This document shows positions 46,469 to 58,428 of a stretch of 64,000 bases of DNA, piece by piece. Positions within the stretch are counted from its first letter, which is position 1. Each line of letters opens with the position of its first letter. A model generated the notes under the pieces. The model worked only from the letters and a program-made list of their open reading frames with translations. It made no database searches and was not told where the DNA came from. A program made the translations under genes and the position numbers. This DNA is from Neoconidiobolus thromboides FSU 785 (taxonomy: Eukaryota; Entomophthoromycota; Entomophthoromycetes; Entomophthorales; Neoconidiobolaceae): the NCBI GenBank assembly GCA_025603075.1, contig MU626331.1, forward strand, positions 31,758-95,757, given 5' to 3'.

Positions 46469-48097
46469 ATGATAACTACCGATAGTATTACCACTCCGAC
46501 TATTTCAAATGAGAATTTATCTTTACTACAAAAGTATATACCAATTATTCACTGGCTACCAAAGTATCAATGGAAAACGGATTTATTACAAGATTTTTTC
46601 GCTGGTATAGGTAATCAATAGCAGTTCCATTTCATCTAGTCTGATGACTAACCTAATCTATTAGCCTTATTAGCTGTAGTTATCCCTCAAAATATGGCTT
46701 ATTCTAGTTTAGCAGGTAAGTTTTATATTTTATTGAAGCTAAAACATAAAAAATAAAAACATTCAATTTTAATCCCTAATTTCTTAGGCCTTCCACCATA
46801 CTACGGATTATACACTTGTTTAATGCCTGTTTTAATCTATATTATATTCGGTTCAGGTTCCTTTACTGCAGTTGGAACCTTTTCATTAATAGCTATCATG
46901 GTAAAACAAGGTTCTGATATCATTTATCAAAATATCCATAATATACCCATTGAAAATATAGCAGTAGATGATACATATATGGAAATTATATTTGCATTAA
47001 CATTTTGGGTTGGATTATTACAATTCTTTATGGGGATATTAGGTGTAGGTAAATTTATTACGAAATATCTCTTACCTACCCCAGCTATCAAAGGTTTTAT
47101 TACTGCTTCTTCATTAACTATTATTACGACTCAATTGTCACCTGCACTTGGATTTAGTATTCCTAAATTAGATCTCCCATTTCCAGTATTTTTTAAATGG
47201 TTTTATGCTGTGACTCATTATCAAGAAACTAATTTATTCACTTTTTCATTAGCTTTGGGATCTATTTTAGTTATACTTTTAGTACGCCAATTGAATTCTA
47301 AATTAGAACAAAGAGTGGGAAATAATCTAGAACTAACCCCTTTATTAAATTTAAATAATACTACAAGAAGGACAAAATCCATTAATTTACCAGATATATT
47401 AATAATAGTTATATTATCTACATTAATTGTGAAAACTTTACGATTAGATATCATAGGCCAAGTCCCCATTGTTGGTACGATACCAAAAGGTTTACCCAAT
47501 TTTCAAATGTTAAATTTAAGTTATATTACCAATCCAGCCTATATCATACATTTTCTATCCCCAGCATTAACAATTGCAGGTACTGGTTATGTAATCACAA
47601 TCTCTGCAAGTAAAGCTTATCAGTCAGAAGGTTATTCTAAATTATCTGAAGATCAAGAGTTGATCGCTATAGGTATATCCAGTATGATTGGTAGCTTCTT
47701 TAATGCTTATGCTAATTGTGGATCTTTGTCAAGAACTGCAGTAATGGTAAGGGGTAATGCCAAATCTCAATTAGCTCAATTAATCACTACTATGCTATTA
47801 TCAATTACTATGCTTTATTTTACACCTTTATTTTATTACCTACCAAAAGCTTGTTTAGCTGCTATTGTATTAATTGCTTGTCAAGCTCTGTTAAAAGACT
47901 TGTTAGATTTTCCTCAAAGATTAAGGAATCAATTTACAATGGATGGGAATAACGGTGGAGAAAGTTTAATTGATTTCGCTATGTGGTTGGCAATGACTTT
48001 ATCCGCTTTAGCCCTTGATCTTCAAAGAGGTTTGATTTGGGGCATTGGTATTGTTGTTTTGTTACAATTGATTCCTCAAAGATTTTTAGAACGCTAA
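46469..48097 (+). CDS. SulP-family anion transporter without STAS domain (three exons)
   Basis: A plasma-membrane or organellar anion transporter of the SulP/SLC26 family, likely for sulfate or a related oxyanion. Exons are 46469-46610, 46665-46715 and about 46787-48097, giving about 500 residues. The start is the ATG at 46469. The signature after the first helix reads DFFAGIALLAVVIPQNMAYS then SLAGLPPYYGLYTC, and FGSGSFTAVGTFSLIA follows, as in family members. Many hydrophobic helices follow, including LPDILIIVILSTLIV and a last pair DFAMWLAMTLSALALDLQ and GLIWGIGIVVLLQL. The protein ends RFLER about ten residues after the last helix, so the usual cytosolic STAS domain (roughly 120 residues) is missing. 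No STAS-like sequence lies downstream before SDE2. It converges with SDE2 (212 bp). Confidence 0.93.
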
Positions 48098-48309
48098 TTA
48101 AATAGTGAATGTAGTTAGCTAATGTAGTAACCTCAAAATTTAAATAAAAGAACTATATAAAATTGTACTAATATCAAAAATAAATATTTATATTTTAATT
48201 TATTTCTAAAAAAGTTGCTTAAAAAACTGTTTCATCTGCTATTACTTCGCTTGTAAAAGAATCACCTCATAGTTGAATTGAAAATCTCTTCTGTCATTCT
48301 TTATCTTTA

Positions 48310-49080
48310 TTATTCTACTTTTTTCTTTTTATTGGTTAATTCCATTATCTCTTCTTCCGATGAGTCACTCAAATCATCATCAAACACAGTATTGTTCCTT
48401 TTTTCTACCTTTTTATTACCATTATTTAAATCCTTTGCCTTTAGTACGGATAATTTCATATTACTTTTAATCTCCTCACTTTCCTTTAAATATTTATGGT
48501 CATCAAATAAAGCCTTTTGGACATTTTTACCCTTCAATCCTTTTTCAATTTTCTTCTTTAATTTTTCCTTTCTTTCTTTATCCCTCTCTTTTTGAAGTTC
48601 AATATGTTCAATTAGTCTAAAAATAAGCTATTAGTATCTTGATTTGTATGATTTAAATATTTTAACTTACTTCCTAGCCCTTCTAACCGTCTTTAATCTT
48701 CTACCGTTTAAATCCCTACACGCATCATTATTTGAAGGAACCTTTGAATTCATTCTACCACCCTGTGCTCTAAGCATTGAACCAAAACCACCTTTACCAC
48801 CGCGTAATCTAATACTTCCTAAAACTGGAGCTCTCAAATCAAACCTCTTACTAAGTTCTGAAAGTGGTTTATCGTGATATGTATCATAGGATAAAAGTGT
48901 GTTGTTTATAGTAAAATAAAGGGATAATAAACGTAGTTCTTCGGACATGGAAGTGAGTATTGAGTTATCAACTAACCACTTTAAAGTGGAAGTTGAGGCA
49001 CCAGTGGGGAGGGAAATGAAATTTGTTTTTTGATTAAATGATAATTGAATTTGTGCTGGTAATTGTGCTATTGCAGTCAT
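48310..49080 (-). CDS. SDE2: SDE2, ubiquitin-fold splicing/genome-maintenance factor (two exons)
   Basis: Exons on the minus strand, 49080-48671 and 48616-48310, intron 54 nt, total 238 residues. The N-terminal ~95 residues form a ubiquitin-like fold ending [10 protein letters not shown] (GG at 94-95). In fission yeast the precursor is cut after this GG and the Lys-starting C-terminal product enters the spliceosome; the site is intact here. The classic block [15 protein letters not shown] then [16 protein letters not shown] follows, with basic-acidic helices ([19 protein letters not shown]) and an acidic/Lys-rich end. Shorter than human SDE2, and no SAP domain is visible. It may support splicing of the intron-rich genes in such a genome, as inference only. 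Confidence 0.94.
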
Positions 49081-49721
49081 GTTGGATGTTGCTTTTTTAT
49101 TAGTGAATAAAGAGTGTTAAATTGAAATTTTAGCTTGGAAGCATAAATTGAAAATTACTAACTAAAATGATTGGCTAAAGATGAGTTTTAATTAAGCTTC
49201 TAAAAACATAAATTTGGAATGGTTGAGTAATTAAAGCTGGTGAGAAAGAGAATAGCAATGGTTATGGTTAAGAACTGCAGGACTAATTTAAATCACCATA
49301 ATTTTGAAGTTCTAAATATTTAATAAAAATATACATTAAATCAAGTAAACAAATATCCTTAAATTCTTAGTATATGGTGATGTATTTTTGTGTTTAAAGA
49401 TTTTGCTAACAACTTTTTCACTCAAATAGTGCTTAAAAGATGGAAAAAGTGATGAAGCCAAAAAAACACCCCTATGTTATTAATGCATTTTATACTCCTA
49501 TATGTATACTATCAATCAGTATCAGTACCTATAAATTTATATACAATAAATCCTACTTTTTAATAAAAACAAGTCATAATATATATCAATTATCACAGAA
49601 GTATGGAATGTCTTCTCGATATAACCTTGATGAAAATTTAAAAACAAACTATCGCATATATCCAACTGATACCCCCCCTTCCTCTTAAGAGAGAGGAAGA
49701 AGAAGTATCACTACTTTTATG
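49081..49721. other. Intergenic, SDE2 to degenerate tRNA-Val
   Basis: SDE2 promoter side plus MITE-like copy 12 (49372-49476). An 82-codon frame at 49440-49688 that runs through the element is incidental. Confidence 0.6.
49372..49476 (-). mobile_element. MITE-like element, copy 12
   Basis: 105 bp, ends ATATGGTGATGT and ACACCCCTATG, reverse core AAATAGTGCTTAAAAGATGG. Confidence 0.8.
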
Positions 49722-49795
49722 TGTTTCCGTCCAGGTTCGAATTGGAGACCTCCTACGTGTTAGGCAGGTGTGATAACCAACTACACCACCGAAAC
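49722..49795 (-). pseudogene. Degenerate tRNA-Val (AAC)
   Basis: A 74-nt relative of the tRNA-Val at 28999-29072. It differs by a G-G clash in the acceptor stem (GTTTCGG against CGGAAAC) and an A-C clash at the base of the T stem (TCCAA/CTGGA). The anticodon loop CTAACAC is kept. No T-run terminator follows on the transcribed strand. Likely a tRNA pseudogene, although weak function cannot be excluded. Confidence 0.75.
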
Positions 49796-50132
49796 TCGCT
49801 TATATGCTAGTCTAAAGGTACATTTGTAAATAAAAAAATTATGTTTGATTGATTCGAATTTTTGCTTAAGTAGGGCCAAGTTCAAGTCTAACTTATATAA
49901 GATTTTGGTCCAATTTAGGTGATTTCAATGTTGTTAGATCTTACTTTATCTTAATATTATTTTAGAACTAAATCTCTTATTATTTATGACTATAAATAAA
50001 AGCTAAAGCTAAAGCTACAAAATTTATCTAAGGTAAAGTCATTTATATAAAAGATATTTTAGCATATTTATACTACTCGAATTACTTTTAATAGTAATTA
50101 TGTTGTTATAATAATACAAAAAGGAATAAATA

Positions 50133-50365
50133 AATGATTAACACAGTAATAATGCTTATAATGTTAATTCATACTATTGTTACAACAAAGGATATTAACA
50201 CATCTACAACAAAGAGTTAATTGAAAGATAGTCATGTAAGTAATTAAAAAACTCTAATCCAAATTTTTACTTGATCTTTACTATGGTTTTATTCTGATTG
50301 AAATTTTTTAGAATGAGGTAGACTCACTATTGACGCTCAAAAAGTTAAGACAATAAAGCTAACTG
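50133..50365 (+). pseudogene. Possible relic of a small secreted-peptide gene
   Basis: An ATG starts a hydrophobic, signal-peptide-like run (MINTVIMLIMLIHTIV) followed by Thr/Ser-rich residues and a TAA. The frame then continues past the stop as LKDSH, meets a GTAAGT donor and a TTTTTTAG acceptor, and carries on in phase (NEVDSLLTLKKLRQ) to a second stop. This layout suits a two-exon gene broken by one nonsense change. It is short, so chance is possible. Confidence 0.25.
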
Positions 50366-51971
50366 TTATTTTAATAATAGATAATGTTGAGCATTTTTAC
50401 GTAAGTATTTTTCAGTAGTATTTTGTACTATTCTATTCAATCTTGCTGATGCTATTAACCAAAGATCAATAAAATGAAGTTCTCTATTTTTTAGGATTCA
50501 TTTTATAGCTTTAATTTTAAAAATATACCTTGTCACATTACTTGATCATCAACCTTACTGTGTAGCATCATCCGTTACTACCACAAAACTTATGAAATTG
50601 ATCTTAATATTAAAATAAAAATCTTACTAAACTCATTTAATAAAAGTAATAGAATCTATCAATGTTATCTCTGCATTCCTCGTCCCTGATTTTTTTGGCC
50701 AAGAACCAATTTTTGATAATACATTATGCTATTTTAAGGCAATAATAGTTCATCATTATTACTATTTTATAATATCTTATTAAAGTAATGACTCAATTTA
50801 GTTATGAATGTTGATCGTTTTTTTATACAGACTATGATTATCCATTTAAGATTTCGGCTTTTATAATTAGATTAATGGTGCTTTAAAAAATGAGGTAGTT
50901 TCATTCAAGTATAGGTGGTAATTGGTGGGGTATTTGAGTCTGATGGAGGTGAAATATGTACTTTGAAGGATAAATAGATAGCTAATTAATTTCTAATTGT
51001 TTCAAAAGAATGTTAAAAATATAACGATCTGTAGCTATTAAACAATATAAGAGAAGCTCAAGCTTATAATATAAGACAAGCTGTACTCAACAAATGATTA
51101 GTATCCAAATTTACCATAGAAATTTCTAAAAATAAAAACAAAAATATTAAGTCGGCTTAATGTGGCATATTAATAGAATATTTGTTAAATAGAACTAAAA
51201 ATAAGTTTCTAAAGTATAATATCTTCTATAGTATTTGAGTTCTAATTAAATTTATTCGCTTAATTCGAAATTAATAAAGATCACAGTGGTCATTATTTTT
51301 TGATATTTTTCAAGTTTTCCGCTTTTGATTCATTTAGTATTATTTGGGGTTAAAATTCAAGTTTAAAAAAAGGATTTGATTTTAAGAAAAGTTCATATTA
51401 AGGGGGGAAATAGAATATTAAAAATTATGGGGAAAAAAAGAGGTAGTTATATCATAGTATGATAGAATAAATAATAGTTTGATTTTTTTAACTCTTGTGT
51501 TAGATGCTTTATAACTAAGTATATTTTTACTTATAGAGTTACCTTGACTTCTACAAATCGTACCATCTTATCTAGCTACTATTTTATTTTATATAGTAAA
51601 AATTAAGGATACAATTATCTTCAATGCCAAGAAAGGCAATTAAATGAACCCAACTAATGAAACGTGGGAAATCAAATTTTAAATTATAAAACTTGAAAGA
51701 CAAAATTAGAATCAAGTGCCTGTGTTTTTAACTTCTTAAAGTAAAGCTTATTTTTTTATTAAAAAATAGTATGATGTTATTGAGATTTTATTTAATAAAC
51801 AATTTCATTATCGTTCAGTTTTAGTTGATTTTATAAAATCATTATTTGAATGATCTATTAAATTTAAACATACGTTTTAACTTTTATTTAAAATTTTCAA
51901 CCATCTTACGATTAAGTTGTGTTATAAGAAACATCAAGCTTTAATTGGTTAAAATTTATTTCAACTTCAAA

Positions 51972-51980
51972 TATATAAAG
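51972..51980 (+). promoter_or_regulatory. TATA box of Tubby-like paralog C
   Basis: TATATAAAG about 57 bp upstream of the ATG at 52037. Confidence 0.5.
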
Positions 51981-52036
51981 GACAAAAGAAAGTAAGTTTA
52001 GATTTAAATTTAAATTCTATTTTATTTTATTTTTTA

Positions 52037-52714
52037 ATGTTTAGTTATTTAAAAGAGATCAAAAATCAACATCAGCCGGATTATCATGGACATAATATTA
52101 ACGAAAAAAAGTTTAAGAGGAAGTTGAGCTATAATTCACAAGCTCATTTAAACAATTACATAATTAAAGACTTGACCACAAGTAGCATTTATGTTTATAA
52201 ACCTATGGTAGCGCCAATACAACAATTTAAAATCGTTAGTAGTATAGACAATAAAAAAGAGAAACTCTATTCAATCTATTCTAATGAAAAAAGGATCTTA
52301 TTTAATTTGCATTTTTATAATAAAAAATATGCTATTTTAACTGATACATATCAGCTACCTTTAGGTAAAATACAAAACAAAAGTTTTTTTCGTAGGAAAA
52401 GTTTTAAAGTCATGTTAGCTATACCAGAATTAACTTTTTGTAATTTGAGAATTCAAATATTACCAACTTTATTTAAACGCAATACTCCATTTAAGTTATG
52501 TATTAAAAACTTGGATGATAAACAAGAAATGATTTACTATTGGACTTATAAACAAAATCAATGGAATTTAATATGCTCTAAGCAACCAGAGTTTATATTA
52601 GCTAGTTATGATTTCTCAGTTGATAATACAGTCAATTTTTATTATTCCCTTCCCAATGAACTTACAACCTTATTTTTGTTCTCCTCCTCATTTTTATTGT
52701 TTAGAAAGAAATAA
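52037..52714 (+). CDS. Tubby C-terminal-like (LURP/DUF6593-like) protein, paralog C
   Basis: A single-exon protein of 225 residues. The first ~55 residues are a Lys/Asn/His-rich extension absent from paralogs A and B, possibly regulatory. The domain then follows the family order: YQLPLGKIQ (about 110-118), a Phe-rich strand, YYWTYKQNQWNLICSKQPE (about 170-188), LASYDF and the hydrophobic end LPNELTTLFLFSSSFLLFRK. The YYWTY, W-x-L and LASY anchors match the other two. It is the most diverged of the three and lies about 30 kb from paralog B. No signal peptide. Function unknown. Confidence 0.58.
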   Translation: MFSYLKEIKNQHQPDYHGHNINEKKFKRKLSYNSQAHLNNYIIKDLTTSSIYVYKPMVAPIQQFKIVSSIDNKKEKLYSIYSNEKRILFNLHFYNKKYAILTDTYQLPLGKIQNKSFFRRKSFKVMLAIPELTFCNLRIQILPTLFKRNTPFKLCIKNLDDKQEMIYYWTYKQNQWNLICSKQPEFILASYDFSVDNTVNFYYSLPNELTTLFLFSSSFLLFRKK

Positions 52715-54096
52715 GCTTATGTTTTTTTCCACTCCTTTCTTTATTTAATCTCCTTTCTTCTCTTTATACTTCATCTTCTTCATTTCTTTTTTAATAAAAA
52801 GTTGATTCTTTTACCACTATTTCATAAATTATTTGATTTACTTTTTCTTTCTCCCATGTAATATAGTTCTTGGCCTATTTTTTTAATCATGATTTTGATT
52901 ACTTTTTATGGCTTAGTTGAATTACAGTTTAATATATCTTCTAAGTACCTTTCAACCAACATTTAGAAATCCTTAATTAACCTTATTATTACACTTACTT
53001 TAATAAATAACCTTATTTTCTATTATTCAATTTGGCTAAATTATTGTTAGAGTAGTTAATTAGTCGTGTTATTATTCTTCCTTTTCTATAATAAGTTTTA
53101 TTAATTTATGATTGTAATTTTTATTTTCTTTTATTTCACACTCAACTATACGGTTGGTTGATGGGTACTAATTTATTAAATGAAATAGCATTTACTACAT
53201 ATAAATGTATAGTTATTAAAACGGGCAAAAAGTATACGTTTAAATACATAAAAAATTCAGTTGTATGTTGGTTGGTGGGTACTATTGTTTATTTTATTTA
53301 AAAAAAGAAATAGCATTTACTGTATATATCAGTATAAACATTATAATAATTCAACCTTATATAAATAAATGAAGAGCATAAAGATACATATATAACATTA
53401 TTAAAATAAATTAAAATAAATCAAAATATATAATTAGTTTAAAGTGCTTACCAAAATAAATCATTTATCAACATAAAGAGAATATATTTTATTTATAATA
53501 AGCAAAAATAAACAAACACAAATACTTCAACTATAACAACTTAGTTTGACCAGTCAATAAACCCAGTGGATCTTGTATACATATTAAGGAATAAAGCTCA
53601 ACTTTATTATTTTTTATTCAAGTTTCTTAATAACTTTACTTTTAAAAAAGTTATTAATATTAAAATTACTACTATTGATATATAAAGTGGTATGATTTCT
53701 TATACACTTAGAAAACAACTACGATTATCACTACGAATCTAAATATAAAACATAAAAGATTTAAGTTACATAGCAACAAAAACTAAATATTACTATCATT
53801 TAAAATCGAAACTTAAAAATATGAGAATGTTTTTTATCAATTACCCTTTTTTACACTTTTTTAATTTAGGAATTAGATCAATCCAATCGTCTAAGTTCAA
53901 ATATGCACCGATTAGTGATAAATTTCACAATTGGTTATTTGTATTATTGTGCTAGCTTGTCACTTATGCTTAATTTTTATTTTAGTAGTTAGCTAGCACA
54001 ATTCCTTTGAACAAACTGTACTGATTAAAGCTCCTTAGATTTTAAAAAAGTAACAAATTGTTAAAAATATTTTCACCTTAACGTGAAAAAGGATAA
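52715..54096. other. Intergenic, paralog C to tRNA-Lys
   Basis: AT-rich. It contains a degenerate direct repeat (53143-53217 and 53259-53340) and a possible half copy of the MITE-like element starting near 53818 (ATATGAGAATGTTTTTT). No gene seen. Confidence 0.55.
53143..53340. repeat. Degenerate direct repeat of about 75-80 bp
   Basis: Two units sharing GTTGGTTGRTGGGTACTA, then AAATAGCATTTACT and a TAT-rich end, at about 53143-53217 and 53259-53340, same orientation. Confidence 0.7.
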
Positions 54097-54169
54097 AGCC
54101 CAACGCGGGGGTCGAACCCGCAACCTTGAGATTAAGAGTCTCACGCTCTGCCGATTGAGCTAGCCAGGC
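54097..54169 (-). tRNA. tRNA-Lys (CTT)
   Basis: A 73-nt cloverleaf on the minus strand. Acceptor GCCTGGC pairs with GTTGGGC (G-T pairs included), discriminator T. The anticodon stem TGAGA/TCTCA carries CTCTTAA, anticodon CTT. The T arm is GCGGG-TTCGACC-CCCGC. A T5 run follows shortly downstream. Confidence 0.94.
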
Positions 54170-54802
54170 AATTTATTGTTAACAATATGTACAATAAAGT
54201 ATAAAATACTAATATTTTCGTTGATTGAGTGACTGTTAAAAATCATACAGTGTCATTTTACCTATAAAAATTATAATGGTACACTTAGCTAATAATCAAT
54301 AATCAAATGTCTATTATATAATTTGTTAATGATATAATATTTTTATTTAATGTAAATATGAGCATAACAAAAGTACTGAAGTTCTAAATTTTAATTGGTA
54401 TATTAAATAACTAAATTTAACCAAATTCAATTTTATATTAACTTTGTGCTTTAGTTATAAACTAATTTACTAATTTAACTTGGTGTCTTTGTTAAATATA
54501 TTTATTACTCAAATTTGAAGTAGAGAATAATGGGGCAAAAAATTATTTCACTTGAAGCATTCTATATAGCAACATCATGAAAACAATTAAAATTAATACA
54601 TACTACTATCCTATTAAATGAAAATGATGTTGATTGAGATAATCTAAAACCATAGAATAGACTTACCATATTCATAATAAAAAGCAAACAAGATACTTTC
54701 TCATCTATTTAATAACAATTTAATCAATAATTTGAGGAGCATTATGTCGGTAAGCAAAATATTGACCAAAGATCTGATAAATGTTAGTAAAGATTTCAAA
54801 AA
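54170..54802. other. Intergenic, tRNA-Lys to PQ-loop gene
   Basis: AT-rich spacer at the 3' end of the PQ-loop gene. Nothing recognised. Confidence 0.55.
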
Positions 54803-55725
54803 CTAATTAAAAACTAAAAATACTATAAAGTCAAAAATAAAAGGTAAGGCGGCACCAACAAGCCATGGTAAATTAAGTAACAAATATTTTTTTGATTGAT
54901 CAAATATAACAATCGACTAAAAAATATTAGGATGAAAAAATAAATTATGGAAATAGTCATGATTACCAAAATATAAGTCAAATTTCCCATACAGCAAAAG
55001 AAAAACATAAGCATGGATAAACCTTCGGTTGATTTACGTTTAAAATTATGATAGATTTGTGGTATTTTAGCTAAGCAGAACAAAAAGGCAGAAATCCAGC
55101 CGCAAGCTTGTGCCCACCAAACGACTTCCATTTCACTTTCTATACCAATTTCCTTATTGGAGCCCATGAATAATAGGACTAAAAATACAATTGGGAGTAT
55201 ACATTTAAACTTGGTAGTTGTTGGAGTTATAATGGTATGTGAACTTGGTGATTGATGTTCATGAATGGAATTATAAGAAAAAGAACCAACTAAAGATTCA
55301 TTATTATCAGTGGTATTAATTAAAATTGGTGTAGTCTCTATAATATTTTCTTGTTGAATAACATTGTTATGTGACTCAATTAATTTATCATTATAACTAT
55401 AATAAGCAATTTGTCCAAGGAGGAAGACATCACTAAATATAAAGTATATAGGTAGCAAAACAACAGTTAAGATTAAATGCTGATAAATAGATCCAATAAG
55501 GTTGAAAACGTCACCTAAAGACCAAAACAAAATAAAATAAAAGGATAGTGAAGCAGCGGACTTATTCTTATAATTCTCATAAATTTGAGGTAAAAAAACA
55601 ACAATCCAACAAAAGATTGATAGATAACCAAAGCTTAGAGATAATAATAAGTTGGCTTGCGGGGCAATTACTAGATGTAAAGTTCTTATTAGCATTGATA
55701 TAAAGAATGAGTAAGGAAAAAACAA
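54803..55725 (-). CDS. PQ-loop transporter (YPQ/PQLC2-like), two exons
   Basis: Exons on the minus strand, 55725-54967 and 54916-54803, intron 50 nt, total 290 residues. There are two PQ-loop repeats. The first is IVVFLPQIYENYKNKSAASL (PQ near 46-47); the second is LAKIPQIYHNFKRKSTEGLS (PQ near 222). About seven hydrophobic helices are predicted, with a polar Ser/Thr/Asn-rich loop (about 115-165) between the repeats. The second exon supplies the last helices, ending LPWLVGAALPFIFDFIVF. This is the layout of vacuolar/lysosomal cationic amino-acid exporters (Ypq1-3, PQLC2), so a vacuolar membrane location is inferred. An alternative start is Met11. It is divergent from the second Ras gene, 558 bp apart. 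Confidence 0.93.
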
Positions 55726-56283
55726 ATTTTTTAATTTAATGCTTGAGAAATTTTGTCATGCAATTTCATCACTTTCTCCAATCACATTTGAATTCTCGAG
55801 TGGCATTAAACCTGTTCTATTTCTACTTATTTATTAAATCAACACGTTATATTAGAAAGATGCTTGATTAATTAAAATTTATATTACTCATTAGTCATTC
55901 AATTTATTTATCATTTTTCATATATTAAACGTTATTTAATAAACTTATATTTTGTATATTTTAAACAATAACTATATCAATTTATAGTAAATAGAAATCT
56001 GGCATAATATTTTAAAACATGAGTATAAAAGGATAGTGCATAAAATAGGCAAAAATTCAAACCTGTAAAATGATGGAGCATAATTTAGAACATTAAAAAT
56101 CCAGGCAAATCTAAGCTCGCTTTTTGAATGTCCAATGATAAAGGTTAGAGGGGGAGGAAATGATTCACCAATCAGATGACTGATTTAGATTATAGTTTCA
56201 TTGATTGGGCCGGGTTGACCAAAGTAGATAAAAATGATAAAATGGGGAAAACATTATAAGTTCCATCTTTTTCAAAAGTGATA
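55726..56283. other. Divergent promoter region, PQ-loop gene and Ras copy 2
   Basis: 558 bp between two ATGs in opposite directions. The half next to Ras is less AT-rich. No clear TATA box. Confidence 0.55.
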
Positions 56284-57091
<808 letters not shown>

Positions 57092-58428
57092 TTTTTTTAA
57101 GCTTTGCAAGCACTTGATTTAACTAAAAACCACGATATTGATTAATCAATAACTCTTTCCACTCTTCCTCTTTTTATATCTAGTCACCTAATTCTTAATA
57201 TTAATTTTATATCATCAACTTTTATGTTTTTTGGATTTCTTTTGTTTTTTATTTTGAGTTCGAAACAGTTCAATATACGCTTTTGTTAGTTTTATTTTTA
57301 TATCTCTTTAATACATAATTATATGCTTCAATTTAGGTGTTTTATTAGAAAAGTGGTAATAGTTTTTTAAAATTAAGAAAATATTTTGTTTTGAAGCTGA
57401 TATAATTCTTTCAATTTAATTATATAGATGATCTTATTTTTACAACTCTTTACATTACTAATCAAAAATAGGTATTGCCATCTTAGACTTTCAAAGTCTA
57501 AGTATTTAATTAAATTAATTTGATAGAATTGGGAGTAAATACGTAAAAAAAAGTTGAGATATAACAAATATACTATTTCACTAATCATGATTTACTATAG
57601 TTCATGAAAATTTCAAATATTTTTGGATATGCTAAAGTGATTACTAATTTTATTTGATAAAGAAAATATCATTAATTATTACTAAAGTCATAATGGCTAA
57701 CAGTATTTTTTTTATGCTCATGAAGAAGCTATTGCTTCCCAATGATTTATTTATTAGAGCAAAAAAAACAAAGGGAGGAACTGAGGAGAGAAAGAGAGGA
57801 TGTTACGATCCTTCTTAGTCTTACTAAGTCTTACCACTACAAAATCGAAATCATCCTTCCAAGCTATTTGTCACTCAATAAAAAAGGGATAAAAAGTAAG
57901 ATTTATTGACCCTAGCAATATCAAATTTTAAAAAAAATTAAAAAAATTAAGACAGATATATTTTTATAATCTTTAAATATTCTTTAGTGTTATTAAGGAA
58001 GTATTTAATTATATAATATTAAAAGGATTACATAATGTTAATTTTGAAAATTACAGATTGCATATGATTAAGGCAAAAAAATGCCATTATTGCGTAATAT
58101 TGAAAATAGTAAAATAACTCCCACCATGCTAGTTCTTATAATACTTTGTTATAATATTACTAGGTCTTTTTTAAAATAACGATTCTTTCTTTAAATTTAC
58201 ACATTGAAGGATTTTGAGCACATTATTAGAATGAGTATTTTAGTATTGTATACAAAATTATAAAAAACGTTTTTTCAAATATGCAATATTCTTCAAACAT
58301 TTTCTAGGTTCTTATAAATTTCTAGAGAATAATTACTTAATATTTGGAATAAATATAACCTTAATTTGAATACATAGAACTTTTGTAGTCATATCAAAAA
58401 AAAATTCTTTTTAAAACTTATCTAAATA
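57092..58428. other. Intergenic, Ras copy 2 to F-box gene
   Basis: AT-rich, no supported gene. The 71-codon frame on the minus strand at 57373-57588 has no family signature and was set aside. Confidence 0.55.

Larger units (their letters stand above)
49796..52036. other. Intergenic, degenerate tRNA-Val to Tubby-like paralog C
   Basis: About 2.2 kb, AT-rich. The only coding hint is a short hydrophobic-start frame at 50133-50365 that appears broken (listed separately). The promoter of paralog C is at the right end. Confidence 0.55.

Noticed and set aside
49440-49688. 82-codon frame partly inside element copy 12
   Set aside because: It starts within the repeat and has no supporting motif.
53818-53870. 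Half copy of the short element
   Set aside because: Only the left end and T-rich part match; no core or right end, so not listed as a copy.
57373-57588. Minus-strand 71-codon frame
   Set aside because: AT-rich hydrophobic chance frame, no promoter or splice logic.
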